A DNA stretch of 64,000 nt. Origin: CANLBN01 sp965230205. GTDB lineage: Bacteria > Pseudomonadota > Gammaproteobacteria > Pseudomonadales > Cellvibrionaceae. The notes below the pieces were generated by a model that saw nothing but the letters and a program-made list of their open reading frames with translations, did not search any database and was not told the origin of the DNA. The DNA lies in the NCBI GenBank assembly GCA_965230205.1, contig OZ245996.1, positions 186,001 through 250,000 on the forward strand, written 5' to 3'. A program made the translations under genes and the position numbers. Below are positions 46,085 to 55,459 of the stretch, one piece after another (positions within the stretch are counted from its first letter, which is position 1; each line of letters begins with the position of its first letter).

Positions 46085-46097
46085 AAGCCTTTTCAAT

Positions 46098-48737
46098 ATG
46101 ACAACTGCCCCAGCACCCACTGCCGACCACACTCCAATGATGCAGCAATACCTGCGCATTAAGGCCGAACACCCCCATGAATTGGTGTTTTATCGCATGG
46201 GTGACTTTTACGAGTTGTTTTTTGGGGATGCCAAAAAAGTCTCAGAATTACTGGATATCACCCTCACTGCCCGCGGCAAATCGGGCGGAGAGCCGATTCC
46301 CATGGCTGGCGTACCTTATCACGCGGCGGAGGGCTATCTGGCCAAACTAGTACAAATGGGGCAATCCGTTGCTATTTGTGAGCAAATAGGCGACCCAGCA
46401 ACGACCAAAGGACCTGTAGAGCGCAAAGTTATGCGCGTTGTCACACCGGGAACGGTAACAGACGAAGCATTACTCCAAGCCGGACGCGACAATCTATTAG
46501 TCGCCGTTAATAGTTATCTGGAGAGCGATACCTATGGTATTGCCAGCCTGGATGTTGGCAGTGGCCGCTTTTATATCCTAGAAGTCATTGGTGAAGAGGC
46601 TTTAAGCGCCGAACTACAGCGATTAAATCCGGCAGAACTGCTACTGAGCCAGGTATTAGAAAACAACACTTTCACTGACGGCTATACCAGTGTCCGCTAT
46701 CGAGCCCCTTGGGAGTTTGAATTGGATACAGCTCAGCGCCTCTTATGTGAGCAGTTTGCGACTAAAAACCTACAGGCCTTCGGTTGTGAAGGCTTAACTA
46801 TTGCACTAGGTGCCGCTGGCTGTGTGTTGGCTTACGCACAGGAGACACAACGTACTGCTCTGCCCCATATTAACCGTATTCAAACAGAAGATAGAGACGA
46901 TTCAGTCTCCATGGATGCAGCTACTCGCCGCAACCTTGAAATTGATACCAACCTTACCGGCGGTGAAAGCAATACTTTATTTGCCCTACTGAATACGGCT
47001 GCCACTTGTATGGGTAGCCGCTTACTTTGTCGCTGGCTCAACCGCCCATTACGACAAAAATCTATACTTGAGCATCGTCAAACGGCGATTGGTAGCTTAC
47101 TGGAAAACTACCGTTTCGAATCCGTCAAAGAGCCTTTAAAAGTTATCGGTGATTTGGAGCGTATTCTTGGCCGGGTAGCATTACGCTCTGCTCGCCCCAG
47201 AGACTTATCACGCTTGTGCCTGTCATTGGCAGTCTACCCTCAATTACAAAGCCTGCTTGCTGAGCATAGCTCTATCCGACTGAAAGAGTTGGCTGAAGCT
47301 ATCAGCACATTCCCGGAGCTCGTCGATCTACTTAGCCGTGCCATTATAGAGAGCCCGCCAGTCGTCATTCGCGATGGTGGAGTGATTGCTGAAGGTTATG
47401 ACAGCGAGCTTGATGAGTTGCGCAATCTCAGCAGTAATGCCGGACAATTTTTGATTGACCTTGAGAGCAGAGAAAAAGAGCGCACAGGCATCAGCACACT
47501 AAAGGTGGGTTATAACCGTGTTCATGGTTACTACATCGAAATCAGTCGCGCCCAGTCAGATAAGGCTCCTATCGATTATATTCGCCGGCAAACACTTAAG
47601 AATGCCGAACGTTTTATTACCCCAGAACTGAAAGAGTTTGAAGATAAAGCGCTTTCCGCCAAAAGCCGTGCTTTAAGCCGTGAAAAGGCATTATATGAAG
47701 CATTAGTCGAAGAGTTAAATGAGCACTTACAAACCTTACAGGCTTCAGCTGACGGTATTGCTGAGCTGGATGTACTCAATACACTCGCAGAGAGGGCTGA
47801 CGCATTAAACTTCTGCTGCCCTCAGTTAAGCAATAAAAGAGGAATTACTATCGAAGCCGGTCGCCATCCGGTAGTTGAGCAAGTCTTGCAAGACAATCTT
47901 AATAATACGACTCCGTTTGTTCCCAATGACGTGCTATTGGGAGACAACCGCAATATGCTAATTATCACTGGCCCCAATATGGGTGGTAAGTCTACCTACA
48001 TGCGACAAACGGCTCTAATTACACTATTGGCACACACGGGTAGCTACATCCCTGCTCAACAAGGCACCATTGGCATTGTCGACCGCATTTTTACACGTAT
48101 TGGTTCTTCGGATGATCTAGCTGGTGGGCGCTCAACCTTCATGGTCGAAATGACAGAAACTGCCAATATTCTACAAAATGCCAGCGATCGCAGTCTAGTA
48201 TTAATGGATGAGATTGGCCGGGGAACCAGTACCTTTGATGGACTCTCATTGGCCTGGGCCTGTGCCGAATACCTGGCAAAGGAAATTAAAGCATTGTGTT
48301 TATTTGCCACCCATTATTTTGAAATTACCAGTCTTCCAGAGCAGTGTTCCGGAGTTCAGAATATGCACCTTTCTGCCACGGAACATAACGATAGCATTGT
48401 CTTTTTGTATCATATTGAATCAGGGCCTGCGAGTCAGAGCTATGGCTTGCAAGTCGCCAAGCTTGCAGGTATTCCCAAGTCTGTTATCGATGAAGCTGGA
48501 CATCAATTACAACTGCTAGAAAGCGGAGAACACCCTCATAGCCAGACATTGACGGAAAAAAATGCCCAGCCCACTCCAAAGACTAATAATAAAAACATAG
48601 ATGCGCCACAACAAACAGAGCTTTTCGCCAGCGTTAACAGCCCTGCATTAGAAGCTTTGGAAAAAGTCGATGCGGATGATCTCACCCCCAAACAGGCACT
48701 AGAGCTTATTTATCACCTAAAACAACTAGCAAAATAA
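46098..48737 (+). CDS. mutS: DNA mismatch repair protein MutS
   Basis: 879 residues, full length. Mismatch-binding motif GDFYELF near residue 37, connector and clamp domains, Walker A GPNMGGKSTYMRQ near 635, Walker B LVLMDEIGRGTS, and FATHYFE. It detects mispairs and recruits MutL. No strong ribosome site precedes the chosen ATG; the MM pair at codons 14-15 is an alternative. Standard neighbour of fdxA, from which it is separated by a repeat element. Confidence 0.98.
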   Translation: MTTAPAPTADHTPMMQQYLRIKAEHPHELVFYRMGDFYELFFGDAKKVSELLDITLTARGKSGGEPIPMAGVPYHAAEGYLAKLVQMGQSVAICEQIGDPATTKGPVERKVMRVVTPGTVTDEALLQAGRDNLLVAVNSYLESDTYGIASLDVGSGRFYILEVIGEEALSAELQRLNPAELLLSQVLENNTFTDGYTSVRYRAPWEFELDTAQRLLCEQFATKNLQAFGCEGLTIALGAAGCVLAYAQETQRTALPHINRIQTEDRDDSVSMDAATRRNLEIDTNLTGGESNTLFALLNTAATCMGSRLLCRWLNRPLRQKSILEHRQTAIGSLLENYRFESVKEPLKVIGDLERILGRVALRSARPRDLSRLCLSLAVYPQLQSLLAEHSSIRLKELAEAISTFPELVDLLSRAIIESPPVVIRDGGVIAEGYDSELDELRNLSSNAGQFLIDLESREKERTGISTLKVGYNRVHGYYIEISRAQSDKAPIDYIRRQTLKNAERFITPELKEFEDKALSAKSRALSREKALYEALVEELNEHLQTLQASADGIAELDVLNTLAERADALNFCCPQLSNKRGITIEAGRHPVVEQVLQDNLNNTTPFVPNDVLLGDNRNMLIITGPNMGGKSTYMRQTALITLLAHTGSYIPAQQGTIGIVDRIFTRIGSSDDLAGGRSTFMVEMTETANILQNASDRSLVLMDEIGRGTSTFDGLSLAWACAEYLAKEIKALCLFATHYFEITSLPEQCSGVQNMHLSATEHNDSIVFLYHIESGPASQSYGLQVAKLAGIPKSVIDEAGHQLQLLESGEHPHSQTLTEKNAQPTPKTNNKNIDAPQQTELFASVNSPALEALEKVDADDLTPKQALELIYHLKQLAK

Positions 48738-48747
48738 ATAAACAATA

Positions 48748-48918
48748 GGGCACCTCTAAAAATAGTAATTTTTGTTCAAGAGCAAGCAAGAGCTAGAAAG
48801 TACCGCGCGGACCTCGGTGCCGCTTGACGGTAAAACCGCAGTTTACACGGAGTAAATGAGGACTCGAGCACGGAACTGACGCCGCTATCGGACAAAAAGT
48901 GTATTTTTAGAGGTGCCC
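48748..48918. repeat. MITE-like element with 17-bp perfect terminal inverted repeats
   Basis: 171 bp bounded by GGGCACCTCTAAAAATA (48748-48764) and its exact reverse complement (48902-48918); imperfect pairing continues to about 30 bp on each side. The bases AATA occur directly outside both ends, like a 4-bp target duplication. There is no open frame inside. Base composition is richer in G and C than the surroundings. Confidence 0.85.
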
Positions 48919-49065
48919 AATACTAAAATCTCCATCATAAGAGGTTTATACCTCGACAGAAAAACTGATAGAATGCCCGCTTTTCTGGGTCCAATGCATA
49001 ACATAAGCATTGATAGACAAACTCAGTAAGATCCAATCTGTAATACCAAGAGGAGCAGTGCCACC

Positions 49066-49389
49066 ATGACATTTGTTGTTGGCGAGAATTGTATTAAATG
49101 TAAACACACTGACTGTGTCGAAGTGTGCCCCGTCGATTGTTTTTATGAAGGCCCTAACTTCTTGGTTATACACCCTGACGAATGTATTGATTGTGCTTTA
49201 TGTGAACCAGAATGCCCTGTAGATGCCATATTCTCTGAAGATGAACTTCCAGAAGGACAAGAAGTTTTTCTTGAATTAAATGCGGAGCTAGCTGAAACGT
49301 GGCCAAACATTACTGAGATGAAAGATTCACCAGATGATGCCGAAGAATGGGATGGCGTTGAAAACAAACTTCAATACTTACAGCGTTAA
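49066..49389 (+). CDS. fdxA: Seven-iron ferredoxin FdxA
   Basis: 107 residues with two cluster-binding Cys groups: CIKCKHTDCVEVCP and CIDCALCEPECP, the pattern of a 3Fe-4S/4Fe-4S ferredoxin. The remainder (DELPEGQEVFLELNAELAET) is the usual C-terminal tail. A GAGGAG site lies upstream. Classic neighbour of mutS and rpoS in Pseudomonas-type genomes. Confidence 0.97.
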   Translation: MTFVVGENCIKCKHTDCVEVCPVDCFYEGPNFLVIHPDECIDCALCEPECPVDAIFSEDELPEGQEVFLELNAELAETWPNITEMKDSPDDAEEWDGVENKLQYLQR

Positions 49390-49480
49390 GTTATAAGCTT
49401 ATACATTTATTATATAAGCCTTATTATTCAATGGTGTAAAGAAAATATATAAGCCATTAAACCTCAACGATATATAAAAA

Positions 49481-49506
49481 AGCCCTGCTTAGCAGGGCTT
49501 TTTTAT
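49481..49506 (+). terminator. Rho-independent terminator after fdxA
   Basis: An 8-bp stem AGCCCTGC/GCAGGGCT with a 3-base loop followed by a run of T, about 90 bases past the stop codon. Confidence 0.9.
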
Positions 49507-49835
49507 TGGCGACTATAACATTACTTCTAACTCCCTATAGAAGTCACCTATACCCACTTTTTATCAGCACTAACTAGTTCTAGTGATACCCAATAAGCGG
49601 TAGACACACTAGGATGATTAACTTCTGCAATAACTAGCCTGTGTAACCCGCCAACACTGTGGCTAAATAAACAGCCAGCGAGAACATAAAGAACTGATAG
49701 AGTTGCTGAAGTAAAAGATTAGCCATAAGATACGCATAAGTGTTTTATAGCCGTTAGAGTATTTTATTTTCTAACCATAATAATCAGGGCCTGTTGGCTC
49801 TAACGATCAGCAAATACTGACAGGGATACTCCACT
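49507..49835. other. Intergenic region ahead of the two-component/TonB module
   Basis: About 330 bases with no supported gene. It must hold the promoter of the response-regulator module. CACTAACTAGTTCTAG at 49568-49583 recurs with one change at 54988-55003, on the far side of that module. Confidence 0.4.
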
Positions 49836-50477
49836 ATGAAGCCCACATTACTTATTGTCGAAGATTCCGAGGCAACAAGGGAGCGTTTGGAAAAAGCCAT
49901 CATAGAAGGTGATACATTCCAGCTTGTTGGTTCAGCAGATTCCTATGAACCCGCGTCAAGAATACTGAAGGAACTTTCCCCAGATATTTTATTAACGGAT
50001 CTAGACTTGCCCGATGGCAATGGCATTGACCTTATCAAGCAACTTCAACAACCCAATATCAGCACCAAGCTTGCTATTGTTATTACAATATTTGGTGATG
50101 AAGGTCATGTCATTAATGCACTTAAAGCGGGTGCCTCAGGTTATCTACTCAAAGATGACAACTTTATCGAAATTAATAATGCCATCTCACAAATGCTAAA
50201 TGGTGGCTCTCCAATTAGTCCAAGCATTGCTCGCTACCTCCTTTCAGAGTTAAGTCTAGACACATCTGCCACCAGTGAAGATCAAAAGGTACTGAGCAAC
50301 CGTGAACATGAGATACTGATGCTGGTCAGCAAAGGGTACACATCAAAAGAAATTGGCGTTATGTTAGAATTGTCCTTTCATACCGTTAACGCACACGTAA
50401 AAAATATTTATAAAAAACTGTCTGTTAGCAATAAAACGGAAGCCATTTTTGAGGCAACAAAAAAAGGGATTATTTAA
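49836..50477 (+). CDS. NarL/FixJ-family response regulator
   Basis: 213 residues: receiver domain with acidic pair VEDSE, phospho-acceptor Asp in LTDLDLPDG near residue 54, Thr and Lys switch residues (TIFGDE, YLLKDDN), and a LuxR-type DNA-binding domain (LSNREHEILMLVSKGYTSKE, LSFHTVNAHVKNIYKKLSVS). It controls transcription; the matching kinase is encoded three genes on. It overlaps no gene if the receptor starts at 50518. Confidence 0.95.
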   Translation: MKPTLLIVEDSEATRERLEKAIIEGDTFQLVGSADSYEPASRILKELSPDILLTDLDLPDGNGIDLIKQLQQPNISTKLAIVITIFGDEGHVINALKAGASGYLLKDDNFIEINNAISQMLNGGSPISPSIARYLLSELSLDTSATSEDQKVLSNREHEILMLVSKGYTSKEIGVMLELSFHTVNAHVKNIYKKLSVSNKTEAIFEATKKGII

Positions 50478-50517
50478 ATCATTATTAGAAAAAATCCCTT
50501 ATTTGATCGCATTCAAC

Positions 50518-52560
50518 ATGAAAAAAACCAACGACTACATATTCCCCCTATTATTTGCATTCAGCACGGCCTCCTTTTCAGATGATAGTATTTTACTAGA
50601 CGACTTTTCAGACGACTTTTCAGACGACTTACCTATTGTTATCAGCGCCAGCCGCTTAAATCAATCTGTTTTGACAAGCCCATCCAGTGTCACTGTTATT
50701 GATAAAGCAATGATAGAAGCATCCGGTTTTATTGAATTTGCTGACCTATTGCGGTTAGTTCCGGGCTTTCAGGTTGCACATATTGATGGCAGGAGCTACT
50801 CAGCTGTATACCATGGCAATGGCTCAGAGATTTCTAATCGTTTGCAAGTGCTCGTCAACGGACGCTCAACATATACGCCAACTCTTTCAACGGTTGAATG
50901 GGACTTATTAGGTGTACGACTTGAAGACGTAGAGCGCATTGAAGTCGTCAGAGGCCCATCATCTTCAGCTTATGGATCAAATTCTTTTACTGCCGCTATC
51001 AATATTATTACCAAACAACCTGATCTAGATGCATCGTTACAATTACATACAAGAGCCGGCAATAAGGGCGAGAGAGACCAATTGGTTCGACATAGTCATT
51101 CATCAGACAATTTCAGTTATCGACTCACAGCGGGCACACGAGACAATGATGGATTTGATGATCGCCGAGACTCCAGAGATTTAACTCATATTTCTTTTCA
51201 TGGACAAATGAATAAGCGCGAGCGCAACCCTATAGATCTCTACCTTGCCTATACTGACGGAAAAACAGGGACGGAAGAAAATGCTAATGAGCTATTACAA
51301 AGAGATAGAGACGTGACTTCATGGAGCGCACACCTTCAAGGAAGACAAATTCTCTCTGAATCCCAGGAAGTTAAATGGAACTTGTATCACAACAGTGACG
51401 ATATTGATGATCTAACAGAAACACGATTACTGTCAGATTTAATTAGCGAGGCACTAGGCGTTACTGTCACACCAGCCGACTTCGAAGCTTTATTCGGGAC
51501 TCCCGATTTAAGAACGATTGAAGGCTCTGAAACCAATGACGCAACTAAAACAGATTTTGAAATCGAGTACAGCTCGTCCGATTCACAAAATATACAATAC
51601 GTTGTTGGCACTGGGGCTCGTTATGAAACACTGAAAAGTCCATCCTACTTTAGGGAGCGCGGCCGCTTATCAGAAACCAGTTATCGATTATTTGCCAACA
51701 GCCAAATACCCCTTCGCGATCGTCTGACCCTTAATTCAGGGGTTATTTACGAATATACCAATAATTACCTTGGGCGGACCTCTCCTAGAATCAGCCTAAA
51801 TTGGCAGGTAGTCGATTCTCAATCTCTTAGACTATCTGCCGCAAGAGGTTATCGCTTCCCCTCAATATTGGATAGAAACTTTGATGCGAGAACAACATTA
51901 CCGAATGGTCTCGTCCTGGACGAAAGGTTCAATTCTGATGAAAATTTAAAGCCCGAAACGATTACCAGTTACGATATAGGTTATCTTGGAAAATTGTCCA
52001 GCTTGCCAATTAGCTGGGACTTAAAACTATATCAAGAGGAAATTACAGACCTCATCAGCTTTGCACAAGATAGAAGTTCAAATGATACGGTCGGTAATTT
52101 TTCACGGTTAATTACCAATGGCGAAGAAATAGAAAGCTACGGTTTTGAAGGCGAGATTACCTATCGACCTGAAAATGATTCATTTGTTAAATTCCACTTT
52201 AATATTGGTCGAAGCACCTTTTATGAGCTAAGACGAATAAACCCAGATGTTGTCAGAAGGTATACAGATAATGCGCCTGAAAAAAGCTTTGGTCTATTAG
52301 CATCCAAAAAGCTAAATAGCTGGCAAGTTAATGGGGCAGTTTACTATGTAGGAGATACACAATGGTTTAGCCAAGGAGGCAGCGTTGATAGCTATACAAA
52401 AGTGGATGCATCTATCGACAAGAGCTTTCAGCTAGGCCAAAACAGCCAATTCAATATAAAGCTCGCAGCCCAAAACATTAACAACAAACACGAACAATTT
52501 GGGAATGACCTTTTTGTAGAACCTTTCTATTATATCAAGCTATCAATTACCAACTTCTAA
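50518..52560 (+). CDS. TonB-dependent outer membrane receptor
   Basis: 680 residues. Signal peptide (KKTNDYIFPLLFAFSTASFS), possible TonB box PIVISASR, plug domain (SVTVIDKAMIEASGFIEFAD, LLRLVPGFQV; VERIEVVRGPSSSAYGSNS) and a 22-strand-type barrel ending in Phe (IKLSITNF). The ATG at 50518 begins the signal peptide; the open frame reaches 50449 but would overlap the regulator gene. Near the N-terminus a 12-base unit (GACGACTTTTCA) is tandemly repeated. Ligand unknown; plug resembles BtuB/siderophore receptors. Grouped with a binding protein and a kinase, so uptake and sensing may be coupled. Confidence 0.93.
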   Translation: MKKTNDYIFPLLFAFSTASFSDDSILLDDFSDDFSDDLPIVISASRLNQSVLTSPSSVTVIDKAMIEASGFIEFADLLRLVPGFQVAHIDGRSYSAVYHGNGSEISNRLQVLVNGRSTYTPTLSTVEWDLLGVRLEDVERIEVVRGPSSSAYGSNSFTAAINIITKQPDLDASLQLHTRAGNKGERDQLVRHSHSSDNFSYRLTAGTRDNDGFDDRRDSRDLTHISFHGQMNKRERNPIDLYLAYTDGKTGTEENANELLQRDRDVTSWSAHLQGRQILSESQEVKWNLYHNSDDIDDLTETRLLSDLISEALGVTVTPADFEALFGTPDLRTIEGSETNDATKTDFEIEYSSSDSQNIQYVVGTGARYETLKSPSYFRERGRLSETSYRLFANSQIPLRDRLTLNSGVIYEYTNNYLGRTSPRISLNWQVVDSQSLRLSAARGYRFPSILDRNFDARTTLPNGLVLDERFNSDENLKPETITSYDIGYLGKLSSLPISWDLKLYQEEITDLISFAQDRSSNDTVGNFSRLITNGEEIESYGFEGEITYRPENDSFVKFHFNIGRSTFYELRRINPDVVRRYTDNAPEKSFGLLASKKLNSWQVNGAVYYVGDTQWFSQGGSVDSYTKVDASIDKSFQLGQNSQFNIKLAAQNINNKHEQFGNDLFVEPFYYIKLSITNF

Positions 52561-53451
52561 ATGCGCTTATTACTTACAGCATTAATTGTATTTCTTTCTT
52601 TTGCATGCCAAGCTGAAGAGAAGTCAATCTATATTTCCTACCCAGAGGAAAAACCAACCTATCAAAAAATAGCGCAATCAATAGAAAATAAAATTAGAAC
52701 CTCATTTACCAACACACACATACTTAACCTCTCCGGCCCCACAAAAAAAACACCTAAAGAAAACGACCTAATTATCAGCATAGGAAACAATGCCTCAATT
52801 GCAAAAAGCCTACATAGCTATGGTGCAACCGTACTTCATACCTTTACGACCAAGAGTAATTTAACACTTAACAAAGATCATTTTACAGAAAGGGGGTTAG
52901 ATGCTGTAGTCATAGATCAACCTTTACAAAAGATGGTTAACATAGCTGAAAAAACTATTAGAAATGACTATAAAAATACCATAATCATTATCATTTCAGA
53001 AAAGAACACCTCTGCAAAAGAAGAAATCAAACAATTAAAAATCTCACAAAAAGCAAAACTAGAAATCATTACAATAAATGAAGATACACCCATTGTAAAA
53101 ACCATCGATCAATATTTATTTAACGCCGCCTCAATTATCGCTGTTCATGATAACAGCGTTTGGTCCGGGAAAAATGCTCGATGGATACTTCATCAGGCAT
53201 ATACTTACAAGGTACCAGTTATCGGTTACTCAAAAGCTTTTTTAAAGGCTGGCGCCATGATATCAATCTATTCGTCAGCAGACCAAATTATAAAAGAAAC
53301 AGAACGCCGTGTTACAGAGTGGATAAGCACAGGAAATTTTGAAAAAAAAATAACATCTCCAAATTACCAAATAGAAGCCAACAGAAATATTGCTAAAGCC
53401 TTACAATTTCGACCGTCCTCAATTGCAAATATAGCAAGGAGGGAAAAATGA
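52561..53451 (+). CDS. ABC-type substrate-binding-like exported protein
   Basis: 296 residues with a signal sequence (LLLTALIVFLSFACQA; the Cys gives a possible lipobox) and a two-lobed periplasmic-binding fold of the TrpX/YtrX-like type (DLIISIGNNASIAKSLHSYG, IAVHDNSVWSGKNARWILHQ, KVPVIGYSKAFLKAGAMISI). Starts directly after the receptor stop codon and ends overlapping the kinase by four bases, so translation is coupled. No ABC permease or ATPase is present, which suggests a sensory role. Confidence 0.82.
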   Translation: MRLLLTALIVFLSFACQAEEKSIYISYPEEKPTYQKIAQSIENKIRTSFTNTHILNLSGPTKKTPKENDLIISIGNNASIAKSLHSYGATVLHTFTTKSNLTLNKDHFTERGLDAVVIDQPLQKMVNIAEKTIRNDYKNTIIIIISEKNTSAKEEIKQLKISQKAKLEIITINEDTPIVKTIDQYLFNAASIIAVHDNSVWSGKNARWILHQAYTYKVPVIGYSKAFLKAGAMISIYSSADQIIKETERRVTEWISTGNFEKKITSPNYQIEANRNIAKALQFRPSSIANIARREK

Positions 53452-54866
53452 TATTTAGAAGAATAAGTTCACAGCTCTTTTTTATTGCCATTGCTCCTCT
53501 TGTATTCACCACTCTGGCAATATCTATTTTCTTTCTTATCGACTCCTTAGAAGATGCGGAGAGAGAAATAGAACAAAGAGGCAAGTATCTTTCAGAACAA
53601 ATTCTATTATTATCTGAGTTTCATTTTTACACTGGAAATAACGAAGAGATATTGAAAATCGCTGAGACAGCAATGAAATCCGAAGATATGGATTTTATTC
53701 GATTCTCAGACAATAATTATAATGCCTTTGTCTTTTTAAAAAAGGAAAACTACAAAAATTCAAAAATATTCAGCGTTCCTGTCATTAACAGCACACCTAA
53801 CCTTGATGACTTTGTACAATCAAGCTCTGATTTATCCTCAAACAAAGCACTTGGCAATATAACGTTTGGCATATCAAAGAGTAAAACATTTTCTAAAAAA
53901 CAAAGAATTTATAAACGCATATTAGTCGTGACCCTGCTGGGAATAGTCGTTGGGTTGTTTTTAGCATACCTATTTAGCCGAAGATTACTATCAGGATTAA
54001 ATTCACTTAAAAAATCAGCCTCCCTTATTGAAAATAAACAATTTGACCAACGTTGTGATGAGAACTCTTCTGGAGAATTATTAAAAATTCAAAAAGTGTT
54101 TAATAATATGGCGGAATCCATTCAAGTAAATGAAAAAATCCTACAAGGAAAAATACACTTCGCCACTAAATCTCTTAATGATACTATCGATGAACTATCG
54201 ATGAAAAACCGTGAGCTTGATCGCACTCGCCAGCAAGCCATTGAACTTGAACGCTCGAAAGCTATCTCTGATGAACGATCACGTATCATGAAAGATATGC
54301 ACGATGGCATTGGTGGGCAGTTAGTAGCCTCATTGGCTTTGATAGAAAAAGAAGAGAATTCTAAAATAAGAGAAAACATCTCCGAAATACTATCAAACTG
54401 TCTGGACGATTTTAGGTTAATTATTAACTCGCTCAATACGAATGCCAATATTTTATCGGCACTTTTAGCTGATTTTAAATATAGAATGAATCGACGCTTG
54501 GAAAGTATCGATATTAAATTAGTCTGGAATGTTGAAGAATTTGCGGATGATATTTACTTACAACCTCAACAAGCCTTACATATCTTACGCATTCTCCAAG
54601 AAGCCTTTTCAAACACACTGAAACATTCCGATGCATCTGTCATCATGTTTAATGTATTTGAGAGTCATGACAGTATAAACATCTCCACAGAAGACAATGG
54701 CCATTTCTCTAACGATACCAGTAACTATGGGCAAGGCATTAAAAACCTCAAATGGCGCGCTCAACAACTCACAGCCACTATTGATATCAGTAAAACCAAT
54801 AATGGAGGTTGCAAAGTACTACTATCGATTCCTAAGAAGGCTCTACTTGAAAAGCCAAGCACTTAA
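53448..54866 (+). CDS. NarL-type membrane sensor histidine kinase
   Basis: 472 residues: membrane segments near 12-35 and 158-180 around a periplasmic sensor region of about 120 residues, then HAMP (SRRLLSGLNSLKKSASLIEN), coiled coil, HisKA_3 with the phospho-His in ERSRIMKDMHDGIGGQL, and a HATPase (LQEAFSNTLKHSDAS; EDNGHF; YGQGIKNLKWRA). It should phosphorylate the NarL-type regulator encoded at the head of the module. The periplasmic binding protein next to it may present its ligand to this sensor. Confidence 0.93.
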   Translation: MIFRRISSQLFFIAIAPLVFTTLAISIFFLIDSLEDAEREIEQRGKYLSEQILLLSEFHFYTGNNEEILKIAETAMKSEDMDFIRFSDNNYNAFVFLKKENYKNSKIFSVPVINSTPNLDDFVQSSSDLSSNKALGNITFGISKSKTFSKKQRIYKRILVVTLLGIVVGLFLAYLFSRRLLSGLNSLKKSASLIENKQFDQRCDENSSGELLKIQKVFNNMAESIQVNEKILQGKIHFATKSLNDTIDELSMKNRELDRTRQQAIELERSKAISDERSRIMKDMHDGIGGQLVASLALIEKEENSKIRENISEILSNCLDDFRLIINSLNTNANILSALLADFKYRMNRRLESIDIKLVWNVEEFADDIYLQPQQALHILRILQEAFSNTLKHSDASVIMFNVFESHDSINISTEDNGHFSNDTSNYGQGIKNLKWRAQQLTATIDISKTNNGGCKVLLSIPKKALLEKPST

Positions 54867-55070
54867 TAGCAGAAAAAACAATAAAAACTATCAGCAACAA
54901 AAAACTAAAAGCTTTTAACAATAATAAAGCATCAAAAATGGCTATTCATAATACTTTCAAGAACAATCAAGGTATTTTTAGCTATTTCACTAACTAGTTT
55001 TAGGTATAGCCAGCCAAAGTATTACTTATTATTATTAATTTAAGTTGAATTTTGCGCCTCCAGTGATAAT

Positions 55071-55301
55071 TGCAACGGAGTGTATTAACGTATTATCGGA
55101 AGTATAAAAATAAGACTTAACCTGTCAGGACGATGACATATTTTTCCTATATCAAGTGAATGAAAGCGAGCCGGATAGCGCGCCTACAACGACGGACCCT
55201 AAATATTTACCGGATGACGGTATCTTATAAAGGATGCTACGACTAAGTGGCCTCTACATGGAAATCATACGACACAAGGAAGTGTTGTATGTTGTTTTCT
55301 C
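55071..55301 (+). ncRNA. Candidate RsmZ/CsrB-type CsrA-binding small RNA
   Basis: Nine GGA triplets lie on the plus strand at 55077-55280 (about two or three expected by chance). Three lie in or at hairpin loops: TGTCA-GGACGA-TGACA (55123-55138), ACCG-GATGA-CGGT (55209-55221), and a 10-bp stem with loop AAGGAA (55266-55291). The last stem is followed by TTGTTTTCTC, which could end transcription. A -10-like GATAAT is at 55065-55070. The place, beside rpoS, is where rsmZ sits in Pseudomonas. The GGA-in-loop layout is the CsrA/RsmA-sequestering signature. Ends are approximate. Confidence 0.75.
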
Positions 55302-55403
55302 TCAGACCGCACACCCTCTAATTACCTTCTCCAAGTTACATAACTACATAGATAGCTACAAAAATATTTCGGCTTCAATAAACTCATAGTGAACTTAAAA
55401 ATA

Positions 55404-55429
55404 AAAAGCCCCGCTATTGCGAGGCTTTT
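55404..55429 (-). terminator. Terminator between rpoS and the GGA-rich region
   Basis: An 11-bp stem with one mismatch and loop TATT. A run of five A on the left gives T on the minus strand and four T follow on the right, so it can act on both strands. About 30 bases past the rpoS stop. Confidence 0.8.
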
Positions 55430-55459
55430 AAATAATAGTTACAGCGATTTAAGCTAGCG

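Noticed and set aside
46810..48519. Additional frames inside mutS on both strands
   Set aside because: All are embedded in the strongly conserved MutS frame without start signals.
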